Shown piece by piece: positions 22,695 to 23,357 of a DNA stretch of 23,357 bases (its first letter is position 1; each line of letters starts with the position of its first letter). This stretch comes from CAZMVY01 sp964569765 (GTDB lineage Bacteria > Planctomycetota > Phycisphaerae > UBA1845 > PWPN01). The stretch spans positions 1 to 23,357 of the forward strand of contig CAZMVY010000047.1 in assembly GCA_964569765.1 (NCBI GenBank), written 5' to 3'. The notes under the pieces are model-generated. The model did no database searches. It was not told the origin of the DNA and was given only the letters and a program-made list of their open reading frames with translations. The translations under genes and the position numbers were made by a program.

Positions 22695-23357
22695 GTGGAT
22701 CCGATCTCTCTGCCCGTACGTCCCGGCCTGACGCGTCGGCTGCCCGGCTGGCTTCGGAAGCGGCTTGCGAGCGGGGCCGCGTGGCCGGCGCCGGCGGCCG
22801 TCGTCCGGCGCAGCGGCGTGGCCACCGTCTGCCAGGATGCGCGTTGCCCGAATCTCGGCGAATGCTGGTCGAGGCGGACGGCGACGTTCATGATCCTGGG
22901 CGACAAGTGTACGCGGCGATGTCATTACTGCGCTGTGACCACGGCGCGGCCGGACCCGCCGTCGGCGGACGAGCCCGAGCGGCTCGCCGAGGCGTGCGCG
23001 TCGTTGGCCCTGCGACACGTCGTGATCACAGCGGTGGCGCGGGATGATCTACCCGACGAGGGCGCAGCGCATTTCGCGGCATGTGTCCGGGCGGTTCGAT
23101 CACGGTGCCCCGGGGCCGTGATCGAGGTGCTGCCGGCCGACTTCCATGCCCGCCGGGAGTGCATCGCCGTGCTGTGCGAGGCGGGGCCGGACGTCTACAA
23201 CCACAATATCGAAACGGTCGAGCGCCTGACGCCCGTCGTCCGACCGCAGGCCAAGTACCGCCGTTCGCTCGAGGGGCTGCGGATCGGCAACCAGCTTTCA
23301 CCCGCGATGGTGACCAAGAGCGGCCTGATGATCGGCCTCGGCGAGACGCGCGACGAG
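22695..23357 (+). CDS. lipA: lipoyl synthase, 3' end cut by window
   Basis: The first 221 codons run to the window edge. Lipoyl synthase is a radical-SAM enzyme that inserts two sulfur atoms into octanoyl groups on carrier proteins such as pyruvate dehydrogenase E2. Both iron-sulfur motifs are present: the auxiliary cluster C-x4-C-x5-C (Cys46, 51, 57 in VCQDARCPNLGECWS) and the radical-SAM CxxxCxxC (Cys72, 76, 79 in DKCTRRCHYCAV). Further family segments follow: HVVITAVARDDLPDEGA, then EVLPADF, DVYNHNIETVERL and TKSGLMIGLGET. The N terminus carries RRLPGWLRKRL as in other LipA proteins. I chose GTG 22695 because AGGAG lies eight bases before it. The C-terminal third, including the final cluster-ligand Ser motif, is outside the window. 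Confidence 0.96.
   Translation, partial: MDPISLPVRPGLTRRLPGWLRKRLASGAAWPAPAAVVRRSGVATVCQDARCPNLGECWSRRTATFMILGDKCTRRCHYCAVTTARPDPPSADEPERLAEACASLALRHVVITAVARDDLPDEGAAHFAACVRAVRSRCPGAVIEVLPADFHARRECIAVLCEAGPDVYNHNIETVERLTPVVRPQAKYRRSLEGLRIGNQLSPAMVTKSGLMIGLGETRDE

Overview
The window is GC-rich bacterial DNA with tightly packed genes. I read it as chromosomal sequence from a member of the Planctomycetota or a near relative. The basis is a formylglycine-type sulfatase, a secreted NPCBM-containing glycosidase, a secreted GH71/99-like protein, a Tat-like exported isomerase-family protein, several lineage-type secreted proteins of unknown function, and rnpA lying away from rpmH. This is an inference from gene content; no database search was possible. 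I saw no rRNA, tRNA, CRISPR array, IS element or replication origin.

Layout. Positions 1-2053 (minus strand) hold a truncated membrane PH-domain protein and an exported sulfatase. An aldehyde dehydrogenase diverges from the sulfatase (2311-3801) behind a good sigma70-like promoter. Positions 3875-5578 form a small accessory patch: the remnant of a UPF0175-type antitoxin, a DUF3368/PIN toxin broken by two single-base frameshifts, and an intact Mrr-type restriction endonuclease. Positions 5626-12782 form a carbohydrate-processing region. A GH71/99-like protein and a fucose-isomerase-like protein read leftward, and a 1213-residue NPCBM/six-hairpin glycosidase diverges from them. The glycosidase gene carries an in-frame 21-bp inverted repeat just after its NPCBM domain. 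A secreted alpha/beta hydrolase (12843-13658) follows in the opposite direction.

Positions 14013-18019 (plus strand) hold a small secreted orphan protein, a transglutaminase-like membrane protein, uracil phosphoribosyltransferase (upp) and a 67K-type signal peptide peptidase (sppA). Positions 18164-21899 (minus strand) read, in transcription order, lipoprotein, zinc-ribbon protein, secreted GH42-like protein and rnpA. The zinc-ribbon and GH42-like genes overlap by four bases (ATGA). At the right end a universal stress protein and lipoyl synthase (lipA, cut by the window edge) diverge from back-to-back promoters.

Working together: the sulfatase, aldehyde dehydrogenase, GH71/99-like protein, isomerase-like protein, NPCBM glycosidase and esterase-like hydrolase are what one expects of an organism that degrades sulfated or decorated polysaccharides outside the cytoplasm. 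They are not one operon, and no substrate can be named from sequence alone. The most unusual items are the in-frame palindrome in the glycosidase gene, the recently killed toxin-antitoxin pair beside an intact Mrr, and the apparently exported isomerase-family protein.
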